The notes under the pieces: model-generated
Seen by the model: the letters and a program-made list of their open reading frames with translations, nothing else
What the model was told of the DNA's origin: nothing
Database searches by the model: none
Program-made: the position numbers and the translations under genes
Shown here: positions 27,077-38,955 of the stretch, piece by piece
Layout of the letters: the number at the start of each line of letters is the position of its first letter
Position numbering within the stretch: the stretch's first letter is position 1
Source: Alphaproteobacteria bacterium
GTDB taxonomy: Bacteria; Pseudomonadota; Alphaproteobacteria; UBA2966; CAIVPW01
Direction of reading: 5' to 3'
NCBI GenBank assembly: GCA_016869235.1
Contig: VGER01000005.1
Span: forward strand, 1 to 64,000
Length of the DNA stretch: 64,000 bases

Positions 27077-27132
27077 GGGCCCGCACGCGTGGGGCAACGC
27101 GTGATTCCGGTGCCAGGGCCCTCACTCGGGCC
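27077..27132 (+). promoter_or_regulatory. Structured metK leader
   Basis: Nested pairing: GGGCCC (27077-27082) with GGGCCC (27116-27121) encloses CACGCGT (27084-27090) / ACGCGTG (27097-27103) with loop GGGGCA; a further GGGCC at 27128 offers an alternative partner. The ribosome binding site lies some 20 bases beyond. I could not fit it to SAM-II, SAM/SAH or SAH riboswitch consensus sequences, so any ligand response is speculative. Confidence 0.4.
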
Positions 27133-27159
27133 GGCGTCGCACTTGAGGGAGGCAGAAGC

Positions 27160-28329
27160 GTGCGGAAATCCGAGTACGTATTCACGAGCGAGTCGGTGTC
27201 GGAGGGTCATCCCGACAAGCTCTGCGACCTCATTTCCGATTCCATCGTCGACGCGTTCCTGAAGGCTGATCCGGCCGCCCGCGTCGCGTGCGAGACGCTC
27301 GCGACGACGAACAAGGTCGTGATCGCCGGCGAGGTGCGCGGCAAGGGTGCTCCTTCCGCGGACCAGCGCGCCAAGATCGTGCGCGACGCCATCAAGGACG
27401 TCGGCTACGAGCAGGACGGCTTCCACTGGAAGACCGTCGACATCGAGGACTACATCCACGCTCAGTCGGCCAACATCGCCCAGGGCGTCGACGCCGCCGG
27501 CAACAAGGACGAGGGCGCGGGCGACCAGGGCATCATGTTCGGCTACGCCTGCCGCGAGACCCCGACGCTGATGCCGGCGCCCATCTACTACGCGCACCAG
27601 ATTCTCAAGCTGATGACCGAGGCCCGCCACGCCGGCAAGGAGAAGGCGTTCGAGCCCGACGCCAAGAGCCAGGTCACTCTTCTCTACGAGAACGGCAAGC
27701 CGGTGAAGGCGACATGCGTCGTCGTCTCCACCCAGCACAAGAAGGGCCTCGACCAGGACAAGATGCGCGCCATCGTGCGTCCCTACGTCGAGAAGGTCCT
27801 GCCCAAGGGCTGGATGTGCCCCGAGGACGACTTCTACGTGAACCCGACCGGCCTGTTCGAGATCGGTGGCCCCGACGGCGATACCGGCCTCACCGGCCGC
27901 AAGATCATCGTCGACACCTACGGCGGGGCGGCGCCGCACGGCGGCGGTGCGTTCTCGGGCAAGGACCCGACCAAGGTGGACCGCTCGGCGGCGTACGCCG
28001 CGCGCTACCTCGCCAAGAACGTGGTTGCCGCCGGCTTCGCCGATCGCTGCACCATCCAGGTCGCCTACGCGATCGGCGTCTCCAAGCCGCTTGCGCTGTA
28101 CGTGGATACCCACGACACCGGTACGGTGGACGAAGGCAAGCTCGGCAAGGCGCTCCAGGAAGTGATGGACCTGAGCCCGCGCGGCATCCGCACCAAGCTT
28201 GGCTTGAACAAGCCGATCTATGCGCGCACCGCCGCGTACGGCCACTTCGGACGCGAGGCGGACAAGGACGGCGGCTTCTCGTGGGAGCGCACCGACCTAG
28301 TCGGCGACCTCAAGTCCGCCCTGTCCTGA
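27160..28329 (+). CDS. metK: S-adenosylmethionine synthetase
   Basis: Makes SAM from methionine and ATP. The 389-residue protein has the N-terminal [16 protein letters not shown], the [13 protein letters not shown] hexapeptide motif, and [19 protein letters not shown] followed by [12 protein letters not shown], all invariant family signatures. GTG at 27160 has an excellent GAGGGAGG upstream. trmB begins five bases after its stop, so the SAM-consuming tRNA methylase is co-transcribed. Confidence 0.97.
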   Translation: MRKSEYVFTSESVSEGHPDKLCDLISDSIVDAFLKADPAARVACETLATTNKVVIAGEVRGKGAPSADQRAKIVRDAIKDVGYEQDGFHWKTVDIEDYIHAQSANIAQGVDAAGNKDEGAGDQGIMFGYACRETPTLMPAPIYYAHQILKLMTEARHAGKEKAFEPDAKSQVTLLYENGKPVKATCVVVSTQHKKGLDQDKMRAIVRPYVEKVLPKGWMCPEDDFYVNPTGLFEIGGPDGDTGLTGRKIIVDTYGGAAPHGGGAFSGKDPTKVDRSAAYAARYLAKNVVAAGFADRCTIQVAYAIGVSKPLALYVDTHDTGTVDEGKLGKALQEVMDLSPRGIRTKLGLNKPIYARTAAYGHFGREADKDGGFSWERTDLVGDLKSALS

Positions 28330-28333
28330 TCCG

Positions 28334-29056
28334 CTGACGAACTCTCCCGCCGGCAAGCGCAACACTCGGGTCTACGGCCGCCGTATCGGCCGGCCGCTGC
28401 GCAAGGCGCGGCAGGAGCTGATCGACTCGCTTCTGCCGCAGCTGCGTGTCGTCCCCGCGTCCGAGGGCGGACCGCCGCTCGATCTTCCGTCGCTGTTTCC
28501 GGGCGCGGAATCGATCTGGATCGAGTTTGGGTTCGGCGCGGGCGAACATCTCGCCTGGCAGGCTGCTCACCATCCAGCCGTCGGCATGCTGGGTTGCGAG
28601 GTGTTCCAGAACGGCGTCGCCAGCCTGTTGCGTCACGTGCGCGAGCAAGGCCTCGCCAATGTGCGCATCGCCGAAACCGATTCGTTCCGGGTGCTCGGTT
28701 CGCTGCCGGAAACCTCCATCGGCCGCGCGTTCCTGCTGTTTCCGGATCCCTGGCCCAAGGCGCGCCACCACCGCCGCCGCTTCGTGCGCGGCGAGGTGCT
28801 CGACCTTCTCGCCCGCGCGCTCGCCGATGGCGCCGAATTCCGCTTCGCCACCGATCACGCCGACTACTGCGCGTGGGTGCTGGCGCGGCTGCTCGCCCAC
28901 CCGGCGTTCGCCTGGGCTGCCGAGCATCCGGCCGACTGGCGGGTGCGTCCCGCCGACTGGCCCCCGACCCGCTACGAGGAGCGGGCGCTCGCCGCGGGCA
29001 GAAGCCCGGTTTTCCTGACGTTTCAGCGCAGGCCGCGCCGGTCCGGAGCGACCTAG
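28334..29056 (+). CDS. trmB: tRNA (guanine-N7-)-methyltransferase, apparent CTG start
   Basis: Methylates G46 of tRNAs using SAM. The full TrmB protein is readable: RVYGRRIGRPLRKARQELID, IWIEFGFGAGEHLAWQA (SAM site), GCEVFQNGV, FLLFPDPWPKARHHRRRF and a C-terminal TRYEERAL. The frame is closed upstream by a TAG at about 28299, and no ATG, GTG or TTG occurs before the conserved N-terminus; the first ATG in frame (28586) would remove the SAM site. CTG at 28334, five bases after the metK stop, gives 240 residues, a normal length. A sequence error at the start codon is the alternative. Confidence 0.88.
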   Translation: MTNSPAGKRNTRVYGRRIGRPLRKARQELIDSLLPQLRVVPASEGGPPLDLPSLFPGAESIWIEFGFGAGEHLAWQAAHHPAVGMLGCEVFQNGVASLLRHVREQGLANVRIAETDSFRVLGSLPETSIGRAFLLFPDPWPKARHHRRRFVRGEVLDLLARALADGAEFRFATDHADYCAWVLARLLAHPAFAWAAEHPADWRVRPADWPPTRYEERALAAGRSPVFLTFQRRPRRSGAT

Positions 29057-29105
29057 GCGGTTGCGCCGCTGTCTCAGGCCGAGGCCGGAGGCGGCCACTT
29101 TGCAG

Positions 29106-29134
29106 TTGCCCCGCCCGGTTGACCGCCCTATATC
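29106..29134 (+). promoter_or_regulatory. Probable promoter of the rimP-nusA-infB operon
   Basis: TTGCCC (29106-29111), 17-base spacer, TATATC (29129-29134). Lies in the 232-base gap after trmB and about 155 bases upstream of rimP, leaving a long leader with no tRNA gene in it. Confidence 0.45.
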
Positions 29135-29288
29135 GGACGCATCTGGTCGGCCTGACGTTCGTCAGTACGGCATCTGAAAGTGGGTCCTCTCGATAGGGTT
29201 GACCTACTTCCCTAGACCCGAAATGACCCAAGGTTGCGGGCCGGGCGGCAGGCCGGACGCGGCCGGTATCTTGCCTACCGCCGGCTGA

Positions 29289-29873
29289 TTGCCACGGGTA
29301 CGCTTGACCACAACCAAGGCCAAGGAATTGCACGAGCTGCTGGCGCCGTCGCTTGCCTCCATGGGCTACGACCTGGTGCAGGTGCGGCTGCTGACAAGCG
29401 GCCGCCCGACCCTGCAGGTGCTCGCCGAGCCGGCGTGCGGAGGCTCCATGAGTCTCGACGACTGCAGCATGGTCAGCCGCCACATCTCCGCCGTGCTCGA
29501 CGTCGAGGACCCCATCGCCGGCGCCTACAACCTCGAGGTCGGCAGCCCAGGCATCGACCGCCCGCTGGTGAAGGCCGCCGACTATGAGCGCTTCCAAGGC
29601 GAGCAGGCCAAGATCGAGACCACCGCGATGCTGGACGGGCGCAAGCGCTTCCGCGGCGTGCTCGACGGAGTCGCCGACGGCGCCGTCCGCATTCGGGTGG
29701 AGGACGGCGACGCGCACACTACCTGCGCCATTCCGCTCGATCAGATCGCGTCGGCCAAGCTCGTGCTCACCGACGACCTCATCGCTCGCGATGCGCTGCG
29801 CCGCGGCAAAGGCCGCGACAAGGGCGACGGCGCCTCGGACACCCGCCGTGCGAGCGGCAACAAGGCCCGATAG
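29289..29873 (+). CDS. rimP: Ribosome maturation factor RimP
   Basis: 30S assembly factor. The 194-residue protein has the N-domain LLAPSLASMGYDLVQVRLL and CSMVSRHISAVLDVEDPI, then NLEVGSPGIDRPL leading into the SH3-like C-domain (about residues 88-160), followed by a basic tail RRGKGRDKGD. The start is TTG at 29289 or TTG at 29304; neither has a clear ribosome binding site. First gene of the standard rimP-nusA-ylxR-infB-rbfA-truB-rpsO-pnp run. Confidence 0.93.
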   Translation: MPRVRLTTTKAKELHELLAPSLASMGYDLVQVRLLTSGRPTLQVLAEPACGGSMSLDDCSMVSRHISAVLDVEDPIAGAYNLEVGSPGIDRPLVKAADYERFQGEQAKIETTAMLDGRKRFRGVLDGVADGAVRIRVEDGDAHTTCAIPLDQIASAKLVLTDDLIARDALRRGKGRDKGDGASDTRRASGNKAR

Positions 29874-29894
29874 GCCTAGCTAGGAACGAAGACC

Positions 29895-31472
29895 ATGGCT
29901 GCAGAAGTCGACCAAGAAGCCCCGACGGCCAGCTGGAACCGCATGGAGCTGCTCCAGCTCGCCGACGCGGTCGCGCGCGAGAAGAGCATCGAGCGCGAGA
30001 CGGTGATTGCGGCGATGGAAGAGGCGATCCAGAAAGCGGCTCGCTCGAAGTACGGGCACGAGAACGACATCCGCGCCGAGATCGATCCCAAGAACGGCGA
30101 GATCCGCATCTTCCGCTGCCTCGAGGTGGTCGAGAGCGTCGAGAACGAGCCGACGCAGATCACGCTCAAGGAGGCGTCCAGCCACAACCCCGACGCCCAG
30201 GTCGGCGACATCTTGGCCGAGCCGTTGCCGCCAGTGGACTTCGGCCGCATCGCCGCGCAGACGGCGAAGCAGGTCATTGTGCAGAAGGTGCGCGAGGCCG
30301 AGCGCGAGCGTCAGTACGAGGAATACAAGGACCGCATCGGCGAGATCGCCAACGGCCTGGTGAAGCGCGTCGACTACGGCAACGTCATCGTCGATCTCGG
30401 CCGCGCCGAAGCGATCGTACGCCGGGACGATCTGTTGCCGCGCGAGTCGTTCCGTCAGGGCGACCGCATCCGCGCCTACATCTACGACGTGCGCCGCGAG
30501 CTGCGTGGCCCGCAGATCTTCCTTTCGCGCACGCATCCGCAGTTCATGATCCAGCTCTTCAAGCAGGAAGTGCCGGAGCTCTACGACGGCATCATCGAGA
30601 TCAAGGCGGTCGCCCGCGATCCGGGCAGCCGCGCCAAGATCGCCGCGCTGTCCAACGACACCAGCATCGACCCGGTCGGCGCGTGCGTCGGCATGCGCGG
30701 CAGCCGCGTCCAGGCCGTCGTCAACGAGCTGCAGGGCGAGAAGATCGACATCATCCAGTGGTCGCCCGACGCCGCCACCTTCATCGTCAACGCGCTGGCG
30801 CCCGCCGAGGTCGCCAAGGTCGTGCTGGACGAGGAGGCCAAGCGCATCGAGGTCGTCGTGCCCGACGATCAGCTGTCGCTCGCCATCGGCCGCCGCGGCC
30901 AGCATGTGCGCCTCGCCTCGCAGCTCACCGGCTGGGACATCGACATCCTCACCGAAAAGGAAGAGTCCGAGCGCCGTCAGGAAGAGTTCAAGCAGCGCAC
31001 CCAGCTGTTCGTCTCGACCCTCGACGTGGACGAATTCCTCGCCCAGCTCCTGGTGACCGAGGGCTTCTCCACGGTCGAGGACATCGCCTTCGTGCCCGAG
31101 GACGAGCTCGGCTCGATCGAAGGCCTCGACGAGGGTGTGGCGGGCGAGCTGCGCAAGCGTGCGCTGCAATACCTCGAGGCGCGCAACGCCGAGTTCGAGG
31201 CGACGCGCAAGAAGCTCGGCGTCCACGACGACGTCGCCGCCATCGAGGGCCTGACGCCGGAGATGCTGGTGATTCTCGGTGAGAAGAACGTCAAGACGCT
31301 CGATGACCTCGCCGACCTTGCCGGCGACGAACTCCTCGACCTGTTGCCCGACGCCGGCCTGACCGCCGACGACGCCAACGCCATCATCATGAAGGCGCGC
31401 GCGCATTGGTTCCCCGAAGGCGAGGGACCGGGCGAGGGTGCGGATGCGAAAGGGCCGGAGGGCGCCGCCTGA
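29895..31472 (+). CDS. nusA: Transcription termination/antitermination protein NusA
   Basis: RNA-polymerase-binding elongation factor. The 525 residues contain the N-terminal polymerase-binding domain (about 1-130), S1 domain with [20 protein letters not shown] (about 150-215), KH domains with [20 protein letters not shown] and [13 protein letters not shown], and two C-terminal acidic helix-hairpin repeats (about 365-500), the longer alpha/gamma type. The start has GGAACGAAG upstream. The stop TGA overlaps the next gene's proposed CTG start. Confidence 0.97.
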   Translation: MAAEVDQEAPTASWNRMELLQLADAVAREKSIERETVIAAMEEAIQKAARSKYGHENDIRAEIDPKNGEIRIFRCLEVVESVENEPTQITLKEASSHNPDAQVGDILAEPLPPVDFGRIAAQTAKQVIVQKVREAERERQYEEYKDRIGEIANGLVKRVDYGNVIVDLGRAEAIVRRDDLLPRESFRQGDRIRAYIYDVRRELRGPQIFLSRTHPQFMIQLFKQEVPELYDGIIEIKAVARDPGSRAKIAALSNDTSIDPVGACVGMRGSRVQAVVNELQGEKIDIIQWSPDAATFIVNALAPAEVAKVVLDEEAKRIEVVVPDDQLSLAIGRRGQHVRLASQLTGWDIDILTEKEESERRQEEFKQRTQLFVSTLDVDEFLAQLLVTEGFSTVEDIAFVPEDELGSIEGLDEGVAGELRKRALQYLEARNAEFEATRKKLGVHDDVAAIEGLTPEMLVILGEKNVKTLDDLADLAGDELLDLLPDAGLTADDANAIIMKARAHWFPEGEGPGEGADAKGPEGAA

Positions 31473-32161
31473 CCCGCTCGCGCACCCATCGGGACGATTC
31501 GGAGCGCCGCTGCATTGTCAGCGGCGTCACCGAGCATCCGTCGGCGCTGATCCGCTTCGCGGTGGATCCGGACGGCGCGGTCGTGCCGGATGTCGAGGAG
31601 CGCCTGCCCGGGCGGGGGATGTGGGTGGCAGCCGAGGGCGCGCTGCTCGAACGGGCGGTCGAGCGCAACGCGTTCGCCCGCGCGGCGCGCCGTTCGGTAC
31701 GCGTGCCGGTGGACATCGCGGCGATGACCGAGCGCGCCATCGCGCGGCGCGCGCTCGATCTGCTGGGTCTAGCCCGCCGCGCCGGCGCCGTGATCGCCGG
31801 CAGGGAGGCGATCTTCGCCGCCGCCCGCGCGCAGCGGCTTGCACTAGTGGTTGCAGCGGAATCGCGCGCGAATTACGCGGAAATTCCCGGCGCGGTGCCG
31901 CGCGTCACCTGCCTGTCGCTATCCGAAATGAGTTTGGCGCTGGGCGGCGAAAATGTGGTACATGCAGGCCTCGCCCCAAGCTCGCTCAGCGAGCAATTCC
32001 TGCGCCAGGCGCAGCGGTTGCGGGGCCTCCGCGGCGGTTCGGCCGTGGTCCCACTGTCGGAAGCGACCCACGGGTCGGCGGAGACCAACGATCAGCCACA
32101 GAGTCGGGTGACAGAACCCGTTGGTACAAGTGCAGCACGTATGCCTGAAGGACTGACATGA
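31469..32161 (+). CDS. YlxR (DUF448) / L7Ae fusion, RNA-binding protein, apparent CTG start
   Basis: The N-terminal half is YlxR-like ([20 protein letters not shown], then [13 protein letters not shown]); from about residue 95 an L7Ae/L30e-like domain follows ([20 protein letters not shown]). The fusion is known in alphaproteobacteria and binds RNA in the nusA-infB operon; the function is poorly defined. Proposed start: CTG at 31469, forming a CTGA overlap with the nusA stop and preceded by GGAGGG at 31457-31462 with ideal spacing. The nearest conventional start in frame is TTG at 31406, deep in nusA with no ribosome binding site. The stop overlaps infB (ATGA). Confidence 0.88.
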   Translation: MTRSRTHRDDSERRCIVSGVTEHPSALIRFAVDPDGAVVPDVEERLPGRGMWVAAEGALLERAVERNAFARAARRSVRVPVDIAAMTERAIARRALDLLGLARRAGAVIAGREAIFAAARAQRLALVVAAESRANYAEIPGAVPRVTCLSLSEMSLALGGENVVHAGLAPSSLSEQFLRQAQRLRGLRGGSAVVPLSEATHGSAETNDQPQSRVTEPVGTSAARMPEGLT

Positions 32162-34704
32162 GCGACACCAAGGATTCCGACGACGCGCCGCTGACGCTGA
32201 AGGCGCCGCGCCGCCTCGAGATCAAGAAGACGGTGGGCTCTGGCCAGGTCCGTCAAAGCTTCAGCCGCGGCCGCACCAAGGCGGTGCAGGTCGAGGTGAA
32301 GAAGTCCCGCTCCGTAGGCCGCGGCGCGGGCGATGCATTGTTCCGCGCGCCCGGCGAGCGCGAGGAGGCTCCCGAGCCTGCCGCCCCGGTGCAGCCGCAG
32401 GTGGAAGCCAAGGCGCCCGCTGCGCCGCCGCCGCCCTCCGCCGCGTCGCAACGCGGCCGCGTCGTCCTCAAGTCGCTCACCGACGACGAGAAGGCGGCGC
32501 GCGCCCGCGCCGTCGATGGCGCCCGCGCGCGCGACGAAGACCTGCGCCGCCGCGCCGAGGACGAGGCGCGCCGCAAGGCCGAGGAAAACGCACGTCTTGC
32601 GCGCGAGCACGAGGAGGCCGAGCAGCGCAAGGCGGAAGAGGAAGCGCGCAAGCGCGAAGAGGAAGAAGCCAAGCGCAAGGGTGAGGAAACCGCGGCGCGC
32701 AAGCTCGCGGATCCGGAATCGCCGGCCGTGGAGGAGCAGCGCGCCGCCGCCGAGGTCCGTGCGCGCCGTCCGCGCGCGCCCGAGCCGCAGCGGCGCATGC
32801 CCGGCCGCAAGGCCGAGCCGCGCCTGCGCACCGGCCGTCTGACCCTGAACGAGCTTGAGGAGAACGAGCGCACCCGCTCGCTCGCCTCGGTGCGCCGCGC
32901 CCGCGAGCGCGAGAAGCGCCAGGGCAGCGAGCAGCTCGAGCAGAAGAAGATCTTCCGCGACGTGGTGGTGCCGGAAGCGATCACGGTGCAGGAGCTCGCC
33001 AACCGCATGGCCGAGCGCGCCGTCGACGTGGTCAAGGCCCTCATGCGCATGGGCATGATGGTGACGGTCACCGCCACCATCGATGCCGACACCGCCGAGC
33101 TCCTGGTCGCCGAGTTCGGCCACCGCGTGAAACGCGTCTCCGAAGCCGACGTCGAGGTCGGCCTCACCGGCGAGAAGGATGCCGACGAGACGCTGCAGTC
33201 ACGCGCCCCGGTCGTCACCGTCATGGGTCACGTCGACCACGGCAAGACGTCGCTCTTGGACGCCCTCCGCAAGACCGACGTCGCCGCGGGCGAGTCCGGC
33301 GGCATCACCCAGCACATCGGCGCCTATCAGGTCGAGATGAGCTCGGGCGCCAAGATCACGTTCCTCGACACGCCCGGCCACGAGGCCTTCACCGCCATGC
33401 GCGCGCGTGGCGCCAACGTCACCGACATCGTCGTGCTGGTGGTGGCGGCCGACGACGGCATCATGCCGCAGACGGTCGAGGCCATCCGCCACGCGAAGGC
33501 CGCGAACGTGCCCATCATCGTCGCCGTCAACAAGATCGACCTGCACACCGCCAACCCGCGTAAGGTGCGCGAGGCGTTGCTGCAGCACGAGATCGTCGTC
33601 GAGGAGATGGGCGGCGAGACCATCGCGGTGGACGTCTCCGCCAAGACTCGCCAGGGCCTCGACAAGCTCGAGGAGACCATCCTGCTGCAGGCGGAAATCC
33701 TCGAGCTCAAGGCCAACCCGGATCGCATGGCCGAAGGCGCCGTGGTCGAGGCCAAGGTCGACATCGGCCGCGGCCCGGTCGCCACCGTGCTGGTGCAGCT
33801 TGGCACGCTGCGCGTCGGCGACAACTTCGTCGCCGGCGGCGTGGTCGGCCGCGTGCGTGCACTGGTCGGCGATCGCGGCCAGAAGCTCGAATCGGCCGGC
33901 CCCAGCGTGCCGGTCGAGGTGCTCGGTTTCACCAGCGCGGCGGAAGCGGGCGACACCTTCCTGGTCGTCGAGAACGAAGCGCGCGCCCGCGAGGTGGCTG
34001 CCTACCGCCAGCGCCGCGGCCGCACGCTGCGCATCGGCGGCGAGCGCACCACCGTCGAGCAGCTGTTCGCCAAGATCAAGGCGGGCGAAATCGCCGGGGT
34101 GCCGGTCGTCGTCAAGACCGACGTGCAGGGCTCGCTCGAGGCTCTCATCGGCGCGGCGCGCAAGCTGTCGACCGAGGAGGTCGCGGTGCGCGTCATCCAC
34201 GGTGGCGTCGGCGCCATCAACGAGTCCGACGTGCAGTTCGCCAAGGCGTCGGGTGCGCTCATCATCGGCTTCAACGTGCGCGCCAACACGCAGGCGCGCG
34301 ACCTCGCCAACCGCGACGGCGTCGAGATCCGCTACTACTCGATCATCTACGACGTGGTGGACGACCTGCGCACGCTGCTGACCGGCAAGCTCGCGCCGAC
34401 CATCAAGCAGAACTTCATCGGCAACGCGCAGATCCTCGAGGTGTTCAACATCACCAAGGTCGGCAAGATCGCCGGCTGCAAGGTGACCGAGGGCGTCATG
34501 CGCCGCGGCGCGCCGGTGCGGCTGCTGCGCGACAACGTCGTCATCCACGAGGGCAAGCTCAGTCAGCTGAAGCGCTTCAAGGACGACGTTGAGGAGGTAA
34601 AGGCGGGCCTCGAGTGCGGCATGGCGTTCGAGAAGTACCAGGACATCCAGGTTGGCGACGTCATCGAGGCGTTCGAGGTCGTCGAGATCGCGCGCACGCT
34701 GTAG
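32158..34704 (+). CDS. infB: Translation initiation factor IF-2
   Basis: GTPase that brings initiator tRNA to the 30S subunit. The 848-residue protein has a long N-terminal extension (about 1-280) with a Glu/Lys/Arg/Ala-rich helical stretch (about 125-185), then the IF2_N motif, G domain with [27 protein letters not shown] and NKID, and domains II-IV. The ATG overlaps the upstream stop (ATGA). The order is canonical. Confidence 0.97.
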   Translation: MSDTKDSDDAPLTLKAPRRLEIKKTVGSGQVRQSFSRGRTKAVQVEVKKSRSVGRGAGDALFRAPGEREEAPEPAAPVQPQVEAKAPAAPPPPSAASQRGRVVLKSLTDDEKAARARAVDGARARDEDLRRRAEDEARRKAEENARLAREHEEAEQRKAEEEARKREEEEAKRKGEETAARKLADPESPAVEEQRAAAEVRARRPRAPEPQRRMPGRKAEPRLRTGRLTLNELEENERTRSLASVRRAREREKRQGSEQLEQKKIFRDVVVPEAITVQELANRMAERAVDVVKALMRMGMMVTVTATIDADTAELLVAEFGHRVKRVSEADVEVGLTGEKDADETLQSRAPVVTVMGHVDHGKTSLLDALRKTDVAAGESGGITQHIGAYQVEMSSGAKITFLDTPGHEAFTAMRARGANVTDIVVLVVAADDGIMPQTVEAIRHAKAANVPIIVAVNKIDLHTANPRKVREALLQHEIVVEEMGGETIAVDVSAKTRQGLDKLEETILLQAEILELKANPDRMAEGAVVEAKVDIGRGPVATVLVQLGTLRVGDNFVAGGVVGRVRALVGDRGQKLESAGPSVPVEVLGFTSAAEAGDTFLVVENEARAREVAAYRQRRGRTLRIGGERTTVEQLFAKIKAGEIAGVPVVVKTDVQGSLEALIGAARKLSTEEVAVRVIHGGVGAINESDVQFAKASGALIIGFNVRANTQARDLANRDGVEIRYYSIIYDVVDDLRTLLTGKLAPTIKQNFIGNAQILEVFNITKVGKIAGCKVTEGVMRRGAPVRLLRDNVVIHEGKLSQLKRFKDDVEEVKAGLECGMAFEKYQDIQVGDVIEAFEVVEIARTL

Positions 34705-34722
34705 AGCGTTTCGAGGAGGTCC

Positions 34723-35184
34723 ATGATGGACCGCCGTTCGTCTCGTCATTCGGATGCTCGTGGAACTGCGCGGCCCCCGAGCCAGCGCCAGCTGCGCGTG
34801 GGCGAGGAGCTGCGTCACGCGCTCTCGGAGATCTTCGCGCGCGGCGACCTGCGCGATCCCGACCTCACCGGCCGCTCCATCACCGTCACCGAGGTACGCG
34901 CCTCTCCCGATCTGCGCAACGTCACCGCCTACGTGACGTTGCTGGGCGGCGTCGCACTGAACGCGCGCAATCCCGAGGAAGACCCCAACGACGCGTTGCT
35001 GGCCGCGCTCGCGCGCTCGGCGCCGTTCCTGCGCGCCCGTCTCGCCGAGATGGTGCAGCTGCGGTACAGCCCAAAGCTGTTCTTCGCCATCGACACCTCG
35101 TTCGAGGCCGCGCGCCGCATCGAGGAGGTGCTGCGCGAGCCCGACGTGGCGCGCGACCTCGCCAAGAAGCCGGACGACGAGTGA
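34723..35184 (+). CDS. rbfA: Ribosome-binding factor A
   Basis: Late 30S maturation factor with a KH-like fold. The 153 residues show QLRVGEELRHALSEIFARGD, then SITVTEVRASPDLRNVTAYV and AEMVQLRYSPKLFFAID, diagnostic for RbfA. The start has GAGGAGG five bases upstream; ATG at 34726 is an equal alternative. Confidence 0.95.
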   Translation: MMDRRSSRHSDARGTARPPSQRQLRVGEELRHALSEIFARGDLRDPDLTGRSITVTEVRASPDLRNVTAYVTLLGGVALNARNPEEDPNDALLAALARSAPFLRARLAEMVQLRYSPKLFFAIDTSFEAARRIEEVLREPDVARDLAKKPDDE

Positions 35185-35218
35185 GCCGAGCCCGCATCGG
35201 CGCCCGGAGCGCGCCGCG

Positions 35219-36103
35219 GTGAGAAAGGGCGACCCCGTCCACGGCTGGTTGATCCTCGACAAGCCGGCTGGCCGCTCGTCTGCTTGGGCGGTGGGCCAGG
35301 TGCGCCGCCTGCTCGGTGCCGCCAAGGCCGGCCACGCCGGTACCCTCGATCCCCTGGCCACCGGTGTCCTGCCCATCGCCCTGGGCGAGGCGACCAAGAC
35401 GGTGCCGTTCGTCCAGGACGGCGCCAAGGCCTACGCCTTCACCGTGCGCTGGGGCGAATCCCGCGACACCCTGGACGCCGCGGGCGCCTTGACCGGCACG
35501 TCCGAAGTGCGGCCCACGGCCGCCGAGATCGAGGCAGTGCTGCCGCGGTTCATCGGCCGGGTGCAACAGACCCCGCCGGCCTACTCGGCCCTGAAGGTCG
35601 AGGGGCGCCGGGCCTACGACCTTGCCCGCGCCGGCAAGGATCCCGAGCTCGCCCCGCGTGTGGTCGAGATCGAGGCGCTGCGGCTCCAAGCCGCCCGCGC
35701 CGGCGAGGCCGACTTCGAGGTGCGCTGCGGCAAAGGCACCTACGTCCGGGTCCTGGCCCAGGACCTGGCGGCGGCCCTCGGCGGCCTCGGCTATGTCTCG
35801 GCCTTGCGGCGCACCCGGGTGGGGCTGTTTTCGGCCGAATCGGCATTTTCCCTGGCCTCGCTCGCCGAACTCGTGCTAACACCCGCGCCGAAAGCGTACC
35901 TCTTGCCGGTTACCGCAGCGCTGGCCGACATCCCGGCAATCGCGGTGACAGGGGCTGAGGCGAAACGCTTGAAGACCGGACAGACCATACGCGTGTCCCA
36001 GCCAGGGCAAGGCGACGTCTGTGCGATGACCGACGGTGTCCCCGTGGCAATCGCGACCGTGCAGGACGGTGAAGCCCGTGTCCTGCGGGTCTTCAATTTG
36101 TAG
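35219..36103 (+). CDS. truB: tRNA pseudouridine(55) synthase
   Basis: Forms pseudouridine 55 in the T-loop of tRNAs. The 294-residue protein contains [20 protein letters not shown] with the catalytic Asp, [20 protein letters not shown], and [16 protein letters not shown], all TruB hallmarks, and a short PUA-like C-terminus. The start is GTG at 35219 with GGAG ten bases upstream, 34 bases after rbfA. Confidence 0.95.
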   Translation: MRKGDPVHGWLILDKPAGRSSAWAVGQVRRLLGAAKAGHAGTLDPLATGVLPIALGEATKTVPFVQDGAKAYAFTVRWGESRDTLDAAGALTGTSEVRPTAAEIEAVLPRFIGRVQQTPPAYSALKVEGRRAYDLARAGKDPELAPRVVEIEALRLQAARAGEADFEVRCGKGTYVRVLAQDLAAALGGLGYVSALRRTRVGLFSAESAFSLASLAELVLTPAPKAYLLPVTAALADIPAIAVTGAEAKRLKTGQTIRVSQPGQGDVCAMTDGVPVAIATVQDGEARVLRVFNL

Positions 36104-36135
36104 GCGCGGTTCCTATTTCTGGATCAGAGGAGCAG

Positions 36136-36405
36136 ATGTCGATCACTACCGAACGCAAAGCGGAGTTGATGACGCAGTACGCCCGCACGAAGGGCGACAC
36201 CGGTTCGCCGGAGGTGCAGGTCGCGATCCTGTCCGAGCGCATCAACAACCTCACCGAGCACTTCAAGACTCACGGCAAGGACACGCATTCCCGTCGCGGG
36301 TTGATCAAGCTGATCAACACGCGCCGCAGCTTGCTAGACTATCTGCGCAAGCGCGATGCGGGCCGCTACGAGGCCATCATCAAGGCGTTCGGGTTGCGGA
36401 AATAG
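36136..36405 (+). CDS. rpsO: 30S ribosomal protein S15
   Basis: An 89-residue primary 16S rRNA-binding protein with the conserved [20 protein letters not shown] and [21 protein letters not shown] strong AGAGGAGCAG precedes the ATG. It sits between truB and pnp as in most proteobacteria. Confidence 0.97.
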   Translation: MSITTERKAELMTQYARTKGDTGSPEVQVAILSERINNLTEHFKTHGKDTHSRRGLIKLINTRRSLLDYLRKRDAGRYEAIIKAFGLRK

Positions 36406-36683
36406 CGTTGCCAGACGGCAAGTTTTCGATTCGCACGTTGTCATCGACGGAGCTTCTGCATCCGCGCCCGCAGCGAACTGATTCGCGGCGGCATGCGTCG
36501 GCGTTGAAGCAATGCGCGCCACCCCCGGGCAGGAACTCCCGGGCCGCTGCAAGTGCAGCGACGGGTCGCGCGCGCCTAGTTGCCGCGTAGGGCGGCAACG
36601 GGCACTGCCCACTGGGTCGCGATAGGCGCGACGGAAGCGGGCATGAAGGGGGCAGCCGCATACGGCGGCGCCCGGGAAGGAAG
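36406..36683 (+). promoter_or_regulatory. rpsO-pnp intergenic region with hairpins
   Basis: A 278-base gap with no gene. CCCGGG (36524-36529) pairs with CCCGGG (36538-36543), and GTTGCCGC (36579-36586) pairs with GCGGCAAC (36592-36599). By analogy with E. coli, where an RNase III-cleaved hairpin in the pnp leader mediates autoregulation, one of these could serve that role; the sequence itself shows only the stems. Confidence 0.5.
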
Positions 36684-38849
<2,166 letters not shown>

Positions 38850-38955
38850 TGGCTCGCGCGCTGGCTAAGTCCTTGACCGATCAGGCCGTCATGCGGCGCC
38901 GGCGGGGGTCCGCTATGCTCTGCCGGCTTGCGGACGCCCGGGGAGGCTTGGTCCG

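Noticed and set aside
27016-27159. SAM-II, SAM/SAH or SAH riboswitch upstream of metK
   Set aside because: Stems are present but the conserved ligand-binding nucleotides of these classes are not; kept only as a structured leader.
29057-29288. tRNA-fMet gene upstream of rimP, as in some nusA operons
   Set aside because: No T-loop or acceptor pairing could be found.
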